Source: Azoamicus sp964456515 (lineage in GTDB: Bacteria; Pseudomonadota; Gammaproteobacteria; UBA6186; Azoamicaceae). From it: DNA of 31,116 nt. Location: the NCBI GenBank assembly GCA_964456515.1, contig CAYVZP010000004.1:1-31116 (forward strand). The letters are read 5' to 3'. Of the stretch, positions 1 through 7,826 are shown piece by piece. Both the position numbers and the translations under genes were made by a program. The notes below the pieces were generated by a model, which saw only the letters and a program-made list of their open reading frames with translations, ran no database searches and was not told the origin of the DNA. Each line of letters opens with the position of its first letter. Positions within the stretch are counted from its first letter, which is position 1.

Positions 1-718
1 CTATATTTGTAACACAACATGTTTCATATAAATCTGCAGCCATTCCAGCACAATCACCAACATTATCACCAACATTATCAGCTATAGCGGCTGGATTTCT
101 ATAATCATCTTCTGGTATACCTAATTCTAATTTACCAACCAAATCAGCACCTATATCAGCACTTTTTGTAAAAATACCACCACCAATTCTAGCAAATATT
201 GAAATCAAGGATGCTCCAAAACCTAAAGATAATAATGAATTAAAAATAATTTTATTATCTAAACCTAACATTGTTAAAATATAATAAAATAAAAAAACGC
301 CAAGCAAACTAAAATTAATAACAATTAAACCTGTTATCCCGCCAGATTTAAAAGCAACCTTCAAACCATGTTCCAAACCATACAATCTAATAGCATTTGT
401 AGTTCTTACATTAGCTTTTACTGATATTAACATTCCAATATAACCAGAAACGCCTGATAAAAATGCACCGATTATAAAACCAAGCACATAAAATTTATCA
501 AATAAAATAAATATAATTATAGAAATAATTAAACTAACAATTAAAATTGTAAAGTATTGTCTTTTCAAATATACTTTAGCACATAATTCAATTGTATTAG
601 CTATTTCAATCATTTTAACTGTACCTGGTTTCAATGCAAGAACAGTATAAATAAAATATACACAACATATTATGGAAACAAAAATACTTATTACTATTAA
701 TAATTGATCTATTAACAT
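1..718 (-). CDS. hppA: Membrane-bound proton-translocating pyrophosphatase, N-terminal 239 residues (partial)
   Basis: This is an integral membrane pump that hydrolyses pyrophosphate and moves H+ (or Na+) across the membrane. The frame starts at an ATG with its first base at 718, behind a good AGAGGT ribosome site, and runs off the left edge with no stop. The first 23 residues form a membrane segment. After several more membrane segments come the diagnostic catalytic-loop motifs: FARIGGGIFTKSADIGADLVGK in two overlapping parts, then GIPEDD, then NPAAIADNVGDNVGDCAGMA near the edge. These hold the Asp and Lys residues that bind Mg-pyrophosphate. The residue that separates K+-dependent from K+-independent forms lies beyond the edge, so ion dependence cannot be read. 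It is the last visible gene of the minus-strand nitrate/molybdenum block, 24 bases after a doubtful frame. It may save ATP by using the pyrophosphate made in biosynthesis. Confidence 0.95.
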   Translation of the reverse strand, partial: MLIDQLLIVISIFVSIICCVYFIYTVLALKPGTVKMIEIANTIELCAKVYLKRQYFTILIVSLIISIIIFILFDKFYVLGFIIGAFLSGVSGYIGMLISVKANVRTTNAIRLYGLEHGLKVAFKSGGITGLIVINFSLLGVFLFYYILTMLGLDNKIIFNSLLSLGFGASLISIFARIGGGIFTKSADIGADLVGKLELGIPEDDYRNPAAIADNVGDNVGDCAGMAADLYETCCVTNI

Positions 719-742
719 CTTACCTCTAAAAATATAAAATAT

Positions 743-1254
743 TTAATTAATGTTTAAAAAAAAATCTAAGAAAATATTCACATTTATAAAATTATATTTA
801 CTAAAATAATTAACTTTTATATTTTTTTTTAAAAAACATTTAGATAAATAATTAATTGATAAAATATTCAATCTTAAAAATGTAAAATAACAAAAAATAA
901 AATAAGCACTACTAGTTTTTTTTAATATAAATGGAAATAAATAATAATAATTACAACAGGAAAAATTTGAAATAGATTTAAATATTAAAAAAAAAATAAT
1001 CCTATTATTAATTAATATCATATCTACTGGAATTAATATAAATTTAACATATTTAAAAAAAAAATTAAATAATAATAAACTATTAAAACACGAAAACGGG
1101 CCCAATCCAACAACCTTATCAATAATACATAAATAATTTTTATGTAAACCATTCACAAAGACAAAAAAAAACCAACACTTAAAAATTCATATAATAATTT
1201 ATTAATTAAAAATGATTTTAATAAACCGAATCTGTATGATTTACCACCAGACAT
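743..1254 (-). pseudogene. Unrecognised hydrophobic frame, apparently broken by a 9-T run
   Basis: I do not recognise this. An ATG frame begins at 1254 (MSGGKSYRFGLL...) and stops after 33 codons at a TGA at 1153-1155. A second frame starts with a GTG overlapping that stop (1156) and runs 137 codons to 743. The first frame crosses nine Ts (As at 1163-1171 on the plus strand) just before its stop. One extra T there would join the two into a single protein of about 170 residues. The product is rich in Phe, Ile, Asn, Leu and Tyr and could be a membrane protein, but such composition is also expected of noncoding AT-rich DNA. It lies between moaE (19 bases downstream of its stop) and hppA, in the same orientation. 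It could be a decaying gene, a gene read by slippage on the T run, a sequencing indel, or chance. Confidence 0.35.
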
Positions 1255-1273
1255 AATTATAGGTATAATATAT

Positions 1274-1684
1274 CTAAGCATTAATCCACGTAAAAGAACC
1301 ATCTAAATAACGCTCCTTTTTCCAAATTGGTATATCTGTTTTAAGAAAATCAACTAATTCTTTACATACATTAAATGCATCGTTTCTATTATTAGAATAA
1401 ACAATAATAACCGAATTAATTTGACCTATATTCAATGTACCAGAAAATTGAATAATTTTAATATTAAATATAGATTCATTTAATAATGACATACATTTTT
1501 TTTTAAAAATAGAATAAAACAAATTTTCAAAAACACAATATGATATATTTTTAACATGTTTATTATTATTGAAACCTTTTATAACACCTATAAAAAAAAT
1601 CATAGCACCAACATTATTATTAAATACATGTTTGATTGTTGATAAATCAATAATTGTTTTAGTTATAATAATATCACAAGTCAT
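1274..1684 (-). CDS. moaE: Molybdopterin synthase catalytic subunit MoaE
   Basis: MoaE is the large subunit of molybdopterin synthase. With MoaD it adds two sulfurs to precursor Z (cyclic pyranopterin monophosphate) to make molybdopterin. Family features seen in the 136-residue product are GAMIFFIGVIK near residue 26, IQFSGTLNIGQ around 78-88, and the C-terminal KTDIPIWKKE at 115-124. The lysines at 115 and 122 match the family active-site lysines. One departure is that the usual His-Arg pair before the following helix reads Asn-Arg at 99-100. Length is slightly below the usual 140-150. The ATG sits one base after the moaD stop. Its ribosome site, GGAGGA, is formed by the codons of the two C-terminal glycines of MoaD, so the two genes are probably translationally coupled. 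Confidence 0.93.
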   Translation of the reverse strand: MTCDIIITKTIIDLSTIKHVFNNNVGAMIFFIGVIKGFNNNKHVKNISYCVFENLFYSIFKKKCMSLLNESIFNIKIIQFSGTLNIGQINSVIIVYSNNRNDAFNVCKELVDFLKTDIPIWKKERYLDGSFTWINA

Positions 1685-1685
1685 T

Positions 1686-1958
1686 TTATCCTCCAGAAAA
1701 TGGTGGTAATAAATATATTACACAATCTGAAGATATTATAAAATCATTTGATAAAATTTTTTTATTATCAGAAAACAACGCTTTATCTATAATTTTATAT
1801 ATATATTTTAAATTTGTATTATTAATATTTTTTTCAATATATTTTTTTATATATTTTTTAATATATAATATTTCACATTGTTTATTAATATTTAAAATTA
1901 AATCAGATTCAAAATATTCATCTAACACACCAAAAAATTTAATAGTTATTTTAATCAT
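1686..1958 (-). CDS. moaD: Molybdopterin synthase sulfur carrier subunit MoaD
   Basis: MoaD is the small ubiquitin-fold sulfur carrier of molybdopterin synthase. Its C-terminal glycine is adenylated and thiocarboxylated, then inserts into the MoaE active site. The 90-residue product starts with a typical beta-strand (IKITIKFFGVLDE) and ends in LLPPFSGG, the family C-terminal tail with the essential Gly-Gly. The middle is Lys/Ile/Asn-rich and poorly conserved, as expected from AT drift. Adenylation normally needs MoeB, which is not in this window. The two glycine codons are GGA GGA and also serve as the Shine-Dalgarno for moaE. The gene follows moeA by 23 bases and belongs to the same minus-strand cluster. 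Confidence 0.92.
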   Translation of the reverse strand: MIKITIKFFGVLDEYFESDLILNINKQCEILYIKKYIKKYIEKNINNTNLKYIYKIIDKALFSDNKKILSNDFIISSDCVIYLLPPFSGG

Positions 1959-1981
1959 ATAAATACTTATTAAATTAAAAT

Positions 1982-3217
1982 TTAAATATTAGTAAAATAA
2001 ACATTTAACATATCTCCTTTTTTTATAATACTATTTTTAAATAAAAAAACAAAACTATTAGAATATAACATTATTTTAATTTTAAAGGATTCTTGATCAT
2101 CCAATATTTTAACATAAATATTAGCTTTATTAAAATAAGTATACGCTTTCAAAAAAAAATCTTTTTTAATTTTTTTTTTAAAATCATTAATTGATTTTGC
2201 TTTAATAGGTTGTTCTAAATTTTGATTTAAAAAAAAATTTATAAACGGATATAAAAAAAATCTCAAACCAATAATACTAGAAATTGGATTTCCAGGTAAA
2301 CAAAAAAAATATATATGCTTTTTAAATTTCGCAAATAAAATTGGTTTACCAGGCTTAATATTAACAGAATGAAACAATATTTTAACACCTAAATATTTTA
2401 ATATTTTAGGAATAAAATCTGCCTTACCTTTAGAAACAGCTCCAGTAGTTATTAATACAGATATATAATTAATTGATAAAATATAATTAATTTTTTTTAT
2501 AAAATCATTTATATCATCTGAAACAAGCCCTAAATATTTAATATTAATATTTTTAGATTTAAAAACAGATAAAATATACGGAAATGACGCATTATAAATA
2601 CATGAATTTAAAAATTTTTTATTTTTTTTATAATCAATTATTTCATTGCCAGTAGATAATAAAAAACATTTAATAAATTTTAAAACAGTTATTTTATTCA
2701 ACCCTATTGCCGACAAAGCCATAATATAATTACAGTTTAATAAATCACCTTTTTTTAAAATAACATCATGTTTTTTAAAATCCTCGCCAACAAATCTAAC
2801 ATGTTGATACTGTTGTATCGCATTTTTTATACTAAAATTATATTTATTTTTTAAATAAACATCTTCAATTTTAATAATAGAATCATAACTATTAGGTAGA
2901 CGTGCACCAGTCATAATTTCTATAGCAAAATTATTATCTATAGTTTTATATTCTAAAAAAAAACCTGCTTTAACACGATTAATGATATAAAAAACAACCA
3001 TTTTATTTTTATATAAAATATTCCATTTTTTATAATTAACAGCATATCCATCCATTGCAGAATTAGTAAATGTTGGTACATCAATAATTGACTTAACATT
3101 ATTATATGCAATGGTATTTATTGCATTATAAAGATATATATAATCATATTTTAAATCATATATATGTTTACCTAAACTATTAAAAATTATATTTATAGCC
3201 ATGAAATAATTTATCAT
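1982..3217 (-). CDS. moeA: Molybdopterin molybdenumtransferase MoeA
   Basis: MoeA inserts molybdate into adenylylated molybdopterin to give molybdenum cofactor, in the cytoplasm. The 411-residue length is typical. Motifs in order are FTNSAMDGYAV at 50-60 with the conserved Asp56, IEIMTGARLP at 99-108, VGEDF at 143-147, LLSTGNEI near 187, the MoCF-fold loop TTGAVSKGKADF at 257-268, NIKPGKPILFAK near 286-297, and CLPGNPISS at 306-314. The usual GGxSxG loop reads TGAVSKG, an acceptable family variant. The ATG overlaps the stop of the moaC-mogA gene by four bases (ATGA), implying coupled translation. An in-frame ATG at codon 6 is an alternative start. The protein would work with the MogA half of the upstream fusion. 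Confidence 0.94.
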   Translation of the reverse strand: MINYFMAINIIFNSLGKHIYDLKYDYIYLYNAINTIAYNNVKSIIDVPTFTNSAMDGYAVNYKKWNILYKNKMVVFYIINRVKAGFFLEYKTIDNNFAIEIMTGARLPNSYDSIIKIEDVYLKNKYNFSIKNAIQQYQHVRFVGEDFKKHDVILKKGDLLNCNYIMALSAIGLNKITVLKFIKCFLLSTGNEIIDYKKNKKFLNSCIYNASFPYILSVFKSKNINIKYLGLVSDDINDFIKKINYILSINYISVLITTGAVSKGKADFIPKILKYLGVKILFHSVNIKPGKPILFAKFKKHIYFFCLPGNPISSIIGLRFFLYPFINFFLNQNLEQPIKAKSINDFKKKIKKDFFLKAYTYFNKANIYVKILDDQESFKIKIMLYSNSFVFLFKNSIIKKGDMLNVYFTNI

Positions 3218-4224
3218 AATGATTTAATAATCTTAACAGACTGTAATAATAATTCTTCTAATACATTTAAACTTTCAAAAACAGCAGATGGATTACCTGG
3301 AATGGATATTAATAATGAATCATTAAAAATGCCAGCAAAACTAGAACTTAACCATGATGTAATAGAATGAAACGATCCTGAAAATCTAAGCAATTCAGAA
3401 ATGCCAGGTATTTTTTTATAACATAATTTAGATAAAACTATATTTGTTATATCTTTTTTACCCAAACCAGTTCCACCAGAAATTAAAATTATATTAGGTA
3501 AATATATCTTAATAATTTTTTTTATAATATTATTAAACAAATTAATATCATCAGGAATGATTATTTTACTTATTACTTTTGCGTTTCTAATATTAAAAAA
3601 ATCTGTTAAAATTTGTCCTGAAATATCTTCATAATATCCTCTCACACTTCTATCACTAACAGTAATTATAAAAACACTAATATTATCAAATAATAAATTA
3701 CTATCAAAAAAATATTTTTTTAAATAACTAGGAAGATTATTAATAGATCCTAATATTAACCCATTTTCACCACCATCTTTAAATAATAATTTAATCTTAT
3801 TAATATAAATAAATGGATTAAATTTTTTAGTTAAATCATATATTGTTAATAAAGCAATTGATACACCACACATAGCCTCCATTTCAACCCCGGTTTTAGC
3901 ATTAGCACAAACAATACAATAAACTTTTATTAAATAATTTTGTTTATCCATAATTATATTTAAAAATATATTTTCTAAATTAATTTGATGGCATAATAAA
4001 AGTAAATTACTAGTATTTTTAGCTGCATTAATACCAGCAATTTCAGCTAAAATTAATGGATTACCTTTTTCTATCTTATTCATTTTTATTAAATTAAAAA
4101 CATCTTTCCCTACATAAATAGACCCAAACACACACGCCCTTCTATATGATACACTTTTTTTTGAAATATTTATCATATTATAAGAATTATTATTAGAAAT
4201 AAATAATTTCTTAATATTATACAA
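3214..4224 (-). CDS. moaC/mogA: Bifunctional MoaC-MogA/MoaB fusion, molybdenum cofactor biosynthesis
   Basis: One 336-residue frame carries two enzymes. Residues about 10-160 are MoaC, which with MoaA makes cyclic pyranopterin monophosphate from GTP: INISKKSVSYRRA at 19-30, LLCHQ at 76-80, KTGVEMEA at 110-117, and the catalytic Asp130 and Lys134 in TIYDLTKK. Residues about 180-336 are a MogA/MoaB-type adenylyltransferase that activates molybdopterin with ATP: ITVSDR at 187-192, LISGGTGLGKKD at 248-258, and SIPGNPSAV at 307-315. MoaC-MoaB/MogA fusions are known in other bacteria. The start is a TTG. The alternative ATG at codon 17 would remove the short lead-in seen in MoaC relatives, and the TTG has a strong upstream AGGTGGGTAGG. 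That site lies over the last two Gly codons and the stop of moaA, three bases away. Confidence 0.93.
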   Translation of the reverse strand: MYNIKKLFISNNNSYNMINISKKSVSYRRACVFGSIYVGKDVFNLIKMNKIEKGNPLILAEIAGINAAKNTSNLLLLCHQINLENIFLNIIMDKQNYLIKVYCIVCANAKTGVEMEAMCGVSIALLTIYDLTKKFNPFIYINKIKLLFKDGGENGLILGSINNLPSYLKKYFFDSNLLFDNISVFIITVSDRSVRGYYEDISGQILTDFFNIRNAKVISKIIIPDDINLFNNIIKKIIKIYLPNIILISGGTGLGKKDITNIVLSKLCYKKIPGISELLRFSGSFHSITSWLSSSFAGIFNDSLLISIPGNPSAVFESLNVLEELLLQSVKIIKSL

Positions 4225-4227
4225 AAC

Positions 4228-5205
4228 CTACCCACCTATAGATGAAAAAGACGTGATTTTACCAAAATTATTATCATCTAAAAAATGTGAATATGATTTG
4301 AATTTAATTTTATCTATTAAAAATTGTTTTAACATGTCTTTTTTATTACATGAATCCAATAAATGTCTTACAGAATATGATTTTCCACCAAATAAACATA
4401 AAAATAATTCACCATACGGTGAAATTCTTAAACGATTACAACTTAAACAAAATGAATTAGAATATGGATTAATAATTCCAATTTCACCTAAAAATTGTGT
4501 ATTATTAAAAACCAAAGCAGGGCCAGAAGACCCTTTATAAATACTTTTTTTTAATATCCAGTTATTATTTTTTAAAAAATTTAATAAAAATTTTAAATTT
4601 AAATAAAAATTAAATTTTTTTTTAATTGTATTGGTTTCCATTTGATTTATAAAACGTATAGTAATGTTTTTATATTTTATAAAAGAATAAAAATCTTCAA
4701 AATCATCTAATGAAAATAAATCAGATAAAACTATATTAATTTTCACTGTTAATTTAGATTTTAAAGCATAAAGAATTCCCTCAAAAACTTTATTAAAATA
4801 TTTTCTATTTGTTATAAAATTAAATTTTTTTTTATTTAAACTATCCAAACTAATATTCACGCCAGTATATCCAGCATTAACAACATCTGTAATAATTTCT
4901 GATAATTTATAACCATTGCTGGTAAAAACTACCGATTTAATATTATTAAATGATGATAATAATTTACCTATGTTTACAAAATCATGTCTCAAGGTAGGTT
5001 CGCCACCAGTAATTCTAATTTTATTAACACCCAATTCTGTAAAAGCTATAATTAAATTATTTATTTCATTTAATGTTAAATAATTTTTATTTGGATACTT
5101 TAAATTATTAGGTAAACAATATTTACATTGAAAATTACATAACTCAGTTATAGATAAACGTAAATATGAAAAAAATCTATTATGATTATCCTTTAAACTA
5201 TACAT
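4228..5205 (-). CDS. moaA: GTP 3',8-cyclase MoaA (radical SAM)
   Basis: MoaA catalyses the first step of molybdenum cofactor synthesis, rearranging GTP with a radical generated from S-adenosylmethionine. The 325-residue protein has the radical SAM cluster Cys23-x3-Cys27-x2-Cys30, the SAM-binding GGEP at 67-70, and the second [4Fe-4S] site Cys253, Cys256 and Cys270 (CLSCNRLR... LCLF). It ends in the conserved Gly-Gly needed for activity. The whole domain layout and length are normal, which argues for a working enzyme despite AT drift. It stands one base downstream of the narK1 stop and three bases before the MoaC fusion partner. The molybdenum-cofactor genes therefore look like an extension of the nar transcription unit. 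Confidence 0.96.
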   Translation of the reverse strand: MYSLKDNHNRFFSYLRLSITELCNFQCKYCLPNNLKYPNKNYLTLNEINNLIIAFTELGVNKIRITGGEPTLRHDFVNIGKLLSSFNNIKSVVFTSNGYKLSEIITDVVNAGYTGVNISLDSLNKKKFNFITNRKYFNKVFEGILYALKSKLTVKINIVLSDLFSLDDFEDFYSFIKYKNITIRFINQMETNTIKKKFNFYLNLKFLLNFLKNNNWILKKSIYKGSSGPALVFNNTQFLGEIGIINPYSNSFCLSCNRLRISPYGELFLCLFGGKSYSVRHLLDSCNKKDMLKQFLIDKIKFKSYSHFLDDNNFGKITSFSSIGG

Positions 5206-5206
5206 T

Positions 5207-6475
5207 TTATTTTTTTATACGTAAAATAGCGCAATGCATCCAAATTAAACAACCCATAGATATTAAAAATAAAAACATAAAACAACTAGTCCATATTCTA
5301 ATACTATCATTTAACAATCCAAAAATTATTGGACAACAAAAACCACCCAATCCACCAATCATACCAATCATACCACTAACAGATCCAAACTCATTTGAAA
5401 AATATGTAGACACATGCTTGTAAACAGCTGCCTTGCCTAACGACATAAAGAAACCTAAAAATATAGTTAACATAACAAAAAAAAACAAATTCATTCTAAG
5501 GCTAAAACTTATATCACCACCAACACCATGAATAATATAATTAGTTGATGGATAAGATAAAAAAAATAAAATAATTGATGAAAAAATAAATGTATAATAT
5601 AATACTATTCTCGCCCCAATTTTATCTGACAACCATCCTCCAAGGGCACGAAAAACACTTCCTGGAAGTGAAAATAATGTTGTTAAAATTCCAGCAGTTT
5701 TAATATCCAATCCATACACACCAATATAATACCTAGGCAACCATAAAGCCAAAGCAACAAAAGCTCCAAACACAAAAAAATAATAAAATGATAATCGCCA
5801 AACTTGTATATGTTTTAATGGTTTTAATTGACTAACACTATCTGGCATTTTTAATTTAAATTTACGTCTATGTACAATAATAGGATCAGTTTTTGTAACA
5901 AAAAAAAATAATAAAGCAGCAACAAATAAAATAACAGAATAAATTTTAACTACACCAAACCAACCTAAATATAATAAAAATGGTGCACAGAAATTAGTAA
6001 TGGCAGCGCCTAAATTTCCCATGCCAAAAATACCTAATGAAAATCCATGATCTTTTTTAGGATACCATTTAGACACATATGTAATACCAACAGCAAAACT
6101 ACCACCAGCTAACCCTATTCCTAATGCAATTAAAATAAATTGATAATACACATTACAATAAATTAAAAACCATAAACATATAGATGATATAAGCATTAAA
6201 ATAGTTAACACTATCCTTCCGCCATATTGTTCAGATAAAATACCTAAAAAAAGCCTACTTAATGACCCAGTTAAAATAGGCGTAGAAATTAAAAAACCAA
6301 ATTGTGTATCAGTTAAATTAAATTCATATTTAATTTTTACACCAATAATAGAAAAAATGGTCCATACAGCAAAACAAAAAGCAAATGCTATAGTACTACT
6401 ATATAAAGCTCTAGGCATATCTAATTTTGTTACATAATCATTCGCATTAAAAGCTCTGTTATCTGTTTTACTCAT
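5207..6475 (-). CDS. narK1: Nitrate/proton symporter of the NarK1 type (major facilitator superfamily)
   Basis: This is a 422-residue major-facilitator protein of about 12 membrane helices in the nitrate/nitrite porter family. Diagnostic features are the nitrate-signature stretch GIFGMGNLGAAITNF at 148-162, its second-half partner GMIGGLGGFCCP, and one substrate-binding Arg in each half: Arg74 in GSLSRLFLG and Arg276 in GSVFRALGGWLSD. It lacks the long N-terminal extension with the WxPE motif that the second NarK copy in this window shares with E. coli NarK. I therefore assign it to the NarK1 (NarT-like) branch, which usually imports nitrate with protons to start respiration. It follows narI by 23 bases, with a GGG-containing ribosome site. 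Assignment to NarK1 rather than NarK2 is by resemblance, not a tree. Confidence 0.9.
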   Translation of the reverse strand: MSKTDNRAFNANDYVTKLDMPRALYSSTIAFAFCFAVWTIFSIIGVKIKYEFNLTDTQFGFLISTPILTGSLSRLFLGILSEQYGGRIVLTILMLISSICLWFLIYCNVYYQFILIALGIGLAGGSFAVGITYVSKWYPKKDHGFSLGIFGMGNLGAAITNFCAPFLLYLGWFGVVKIYSVILFVAALLFFFVTKTDPIIVHRRKFKLKMPDSVSQLKPLKHIQVWRLSFYYFFVFGAFVALALWLPRYYIGVYGLDIKTAGILTTLFSLPGSVFRALGGWLSDKIGARIVLYYTFIFSSIILFFLSYPSTNYIIHGVGGDISFSLRMNLFFFVMLTIFLGFFMSLGKAAVYKHVSTYFSNEFGSVSGMIGMIGGLGGFCCPIIFGLLNDSIRIWTSCFMFLFLISMGCLIWMHCAILRIKK

Positions 6476-6498
6476 TTAAAATACCCTTAAAATATTTA

Positions 6499-7185
6499 TT
6501 ATTTTAAACTTCTTATTATTTGATAACCGTTTCTTAAAAAATATAAATACGGAAAACTAAATATATGAACTAATCTAGTAAAAGGAAAAATTAAAAATAT
6601 ACTCATACCCAAAAATAAATGCAATTGAAAAATCCAATGTTCATTAATAACATGCAAATAAATATCATCAGAAAATATAAAAATACCCTGCACCCAATTA
6701 GCTAAAGATATCATAGATGATGCATCTTCTCCATGTTGATATGATATATAAATTGAAAAAAGTCCTAACAATAATTGCAAATATAACATAATTAATATAA
6801 ATAAATCAGAAAAATGACTTGTTTTTAAAACTCTTATATTAAATAAACGTCTGTATATTAAAATACTCATACCTATAAAACAAAAAAAACCAGCAATGCC
6901 GCCAGTAATCATTGCAACCACTTGCTTATTTTCAGGTGCTATTAATTTAATATATAAAAATTTAGGTGTCATTAATCCAAAAAAATGACCAAATAATAAA
7001 AATATTATACCAATATGAAATAAATTACTTCCCCAAAATAATAATTTATTTTCCAAAATTTGACTTGATCCACTTTTCCAACTATATTGATTTGTTTCAT
7101 AACGATATATTGATCCCATTAAAAATACACATATAACTATATATGGATAATAAGAAAATAAAAATTTATATATAAAAACACTCAT
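6499..7185 (-). CDS. narI: Respiratory nitrate reductase gamma subunit (cytochrome b)
   Basis: NarI is the membrane anchor of NarGHI. It oxidises quinol on the periplasmic side and passes electrons through two b haems to NarH, so it generates the proton gradient of nitrate respiration. The 228 residues form five membrane helices. The four haem-ligand histidines are visible at 57, 67, 189 and 207, close to positions 56, 66, 187 and 205 of the E. coli protein. The family motif FGHFFGL at 65-71 and the loop ending in TPK are kept. The length is normal and nothing is missing. The gene follows narJ by 24 bases, in the standard GHJI order. Confidence 0.95.
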   Translation of the reverse strand: MSVFIYKFLFSYYPYIVICVFLMGSIYRYETNQYSWKSGSSQILENKLLFWGSNLFHIGIIFLLFGHFFGLMTPKFLYIKLIAPENKQVVAMITGGIAGFFCFIGMSILIYRRLFNIRVLKTSHFSDLFILIMLYLQLLLGLFSIYISYQHGEDASSMISLANWVQGIFIFSDDIYLHVINEHWIFQLHLFLGMSIFLIFPFTRLVHIFSFPYLYFLRNGYQIIRSLK

Positions 7186-7209
7186 AATAATTAACCCTTA
7201 AACAAAATA

Positions 7210-7824
7210 TCAAAAAACTTTTGGTTCTTTCCAATCATCATCAACATTAATATCAGATTGACTTGACGAATCAAATTTTAAAATTATTTTATCAACTAAA
7301 TTGTTGTCACATTTAACATCTGATAATTTTTCAATAATTGCAAAAAGATAACTATAATCACTATTTATTATATTTAATTTTCTAGATAAAATAGCAATTA
7401 TATTAATAATTTCTCCAATTAAAGATTTAGCTTCATTTTCAGATATTAATGACATATATTCTAAAAATAATGGTAAATAATCAGGTAACTCATTTGTTAA
7501 AACAGATAAATCAGATTTTTTATAAAAATCTTTTAAATCAACCATAGCCATTCCCCTTTCTCTTGAATCTCCATGTATATGTTCAAAAATATATAAAGAA
7601 AAATCTTTTTTTCTATCAAATATTGAAACATAATATTCTTGTAAATATAATAAATCATTATTTTTTATAAAAGATATTAAATTATTAATAAATTTAATAT
7701 CTTGATGCGATAACAATCCATCATATTTTAAAATATCAGTCATATCATCAACACTCTTTTTTAATTCTTCTGTAGGATAAGATAATAAAATAGAAAAAAT
7801 TTTATATGTTTTAGATTTAATCAA
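7210..7824 (-). CDS. narJ: Nitrate reductase assembly chaperone NarJ
   Basis: NarJ is a cytoplasmic redox-enzyme maturation protein. It binds the NarG N-terminus and holds NarGH until the molybdenum cofactor and haem are inserted; it is not part of the final enzyme. The 204-residue product has the TorD/NarJ-family helical make-up, with LLSYPTEEL at 13-21, the conserved EHIHGDSRERGMAMVDL at 81-97, and LPDYLPLFLEYMS shortly after. The start is a TTG (first base 7824), two bases after the narH stop. The only visible ribosome site is a weak GGTG inside the narH end, so its translation is probably coupled to narH and low, as suits a chaperone. Confidence 0.94.
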   Translation of the reverse strand: MIKSKTYKIFSILLSYPTEELKKSVDDMTDILKYDGLLSHQDIKFINNLISFIKNNDLLYLQEYYVSIFDRKKDFSLYIFEHIHGDSRERGMAMVDLKDFYKKSDLSVLTNELPDYLPLFLEYMSLISENEAKSLIGEIINIIAILSRKLNIINSDYSYLFAIIEKLSDVKCDNNLVDKIILKFDSSSQSDINVDDDWKEPKVF

Positions 7825-7826
7825 AA

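Noticed and set aside
4253..4540. Plus-strand frame of 95 codons over the moaA 3' part
   Set aside because: It lies opposite the conserved C-terminal cysteine cluster of MoaA and has no independent support.
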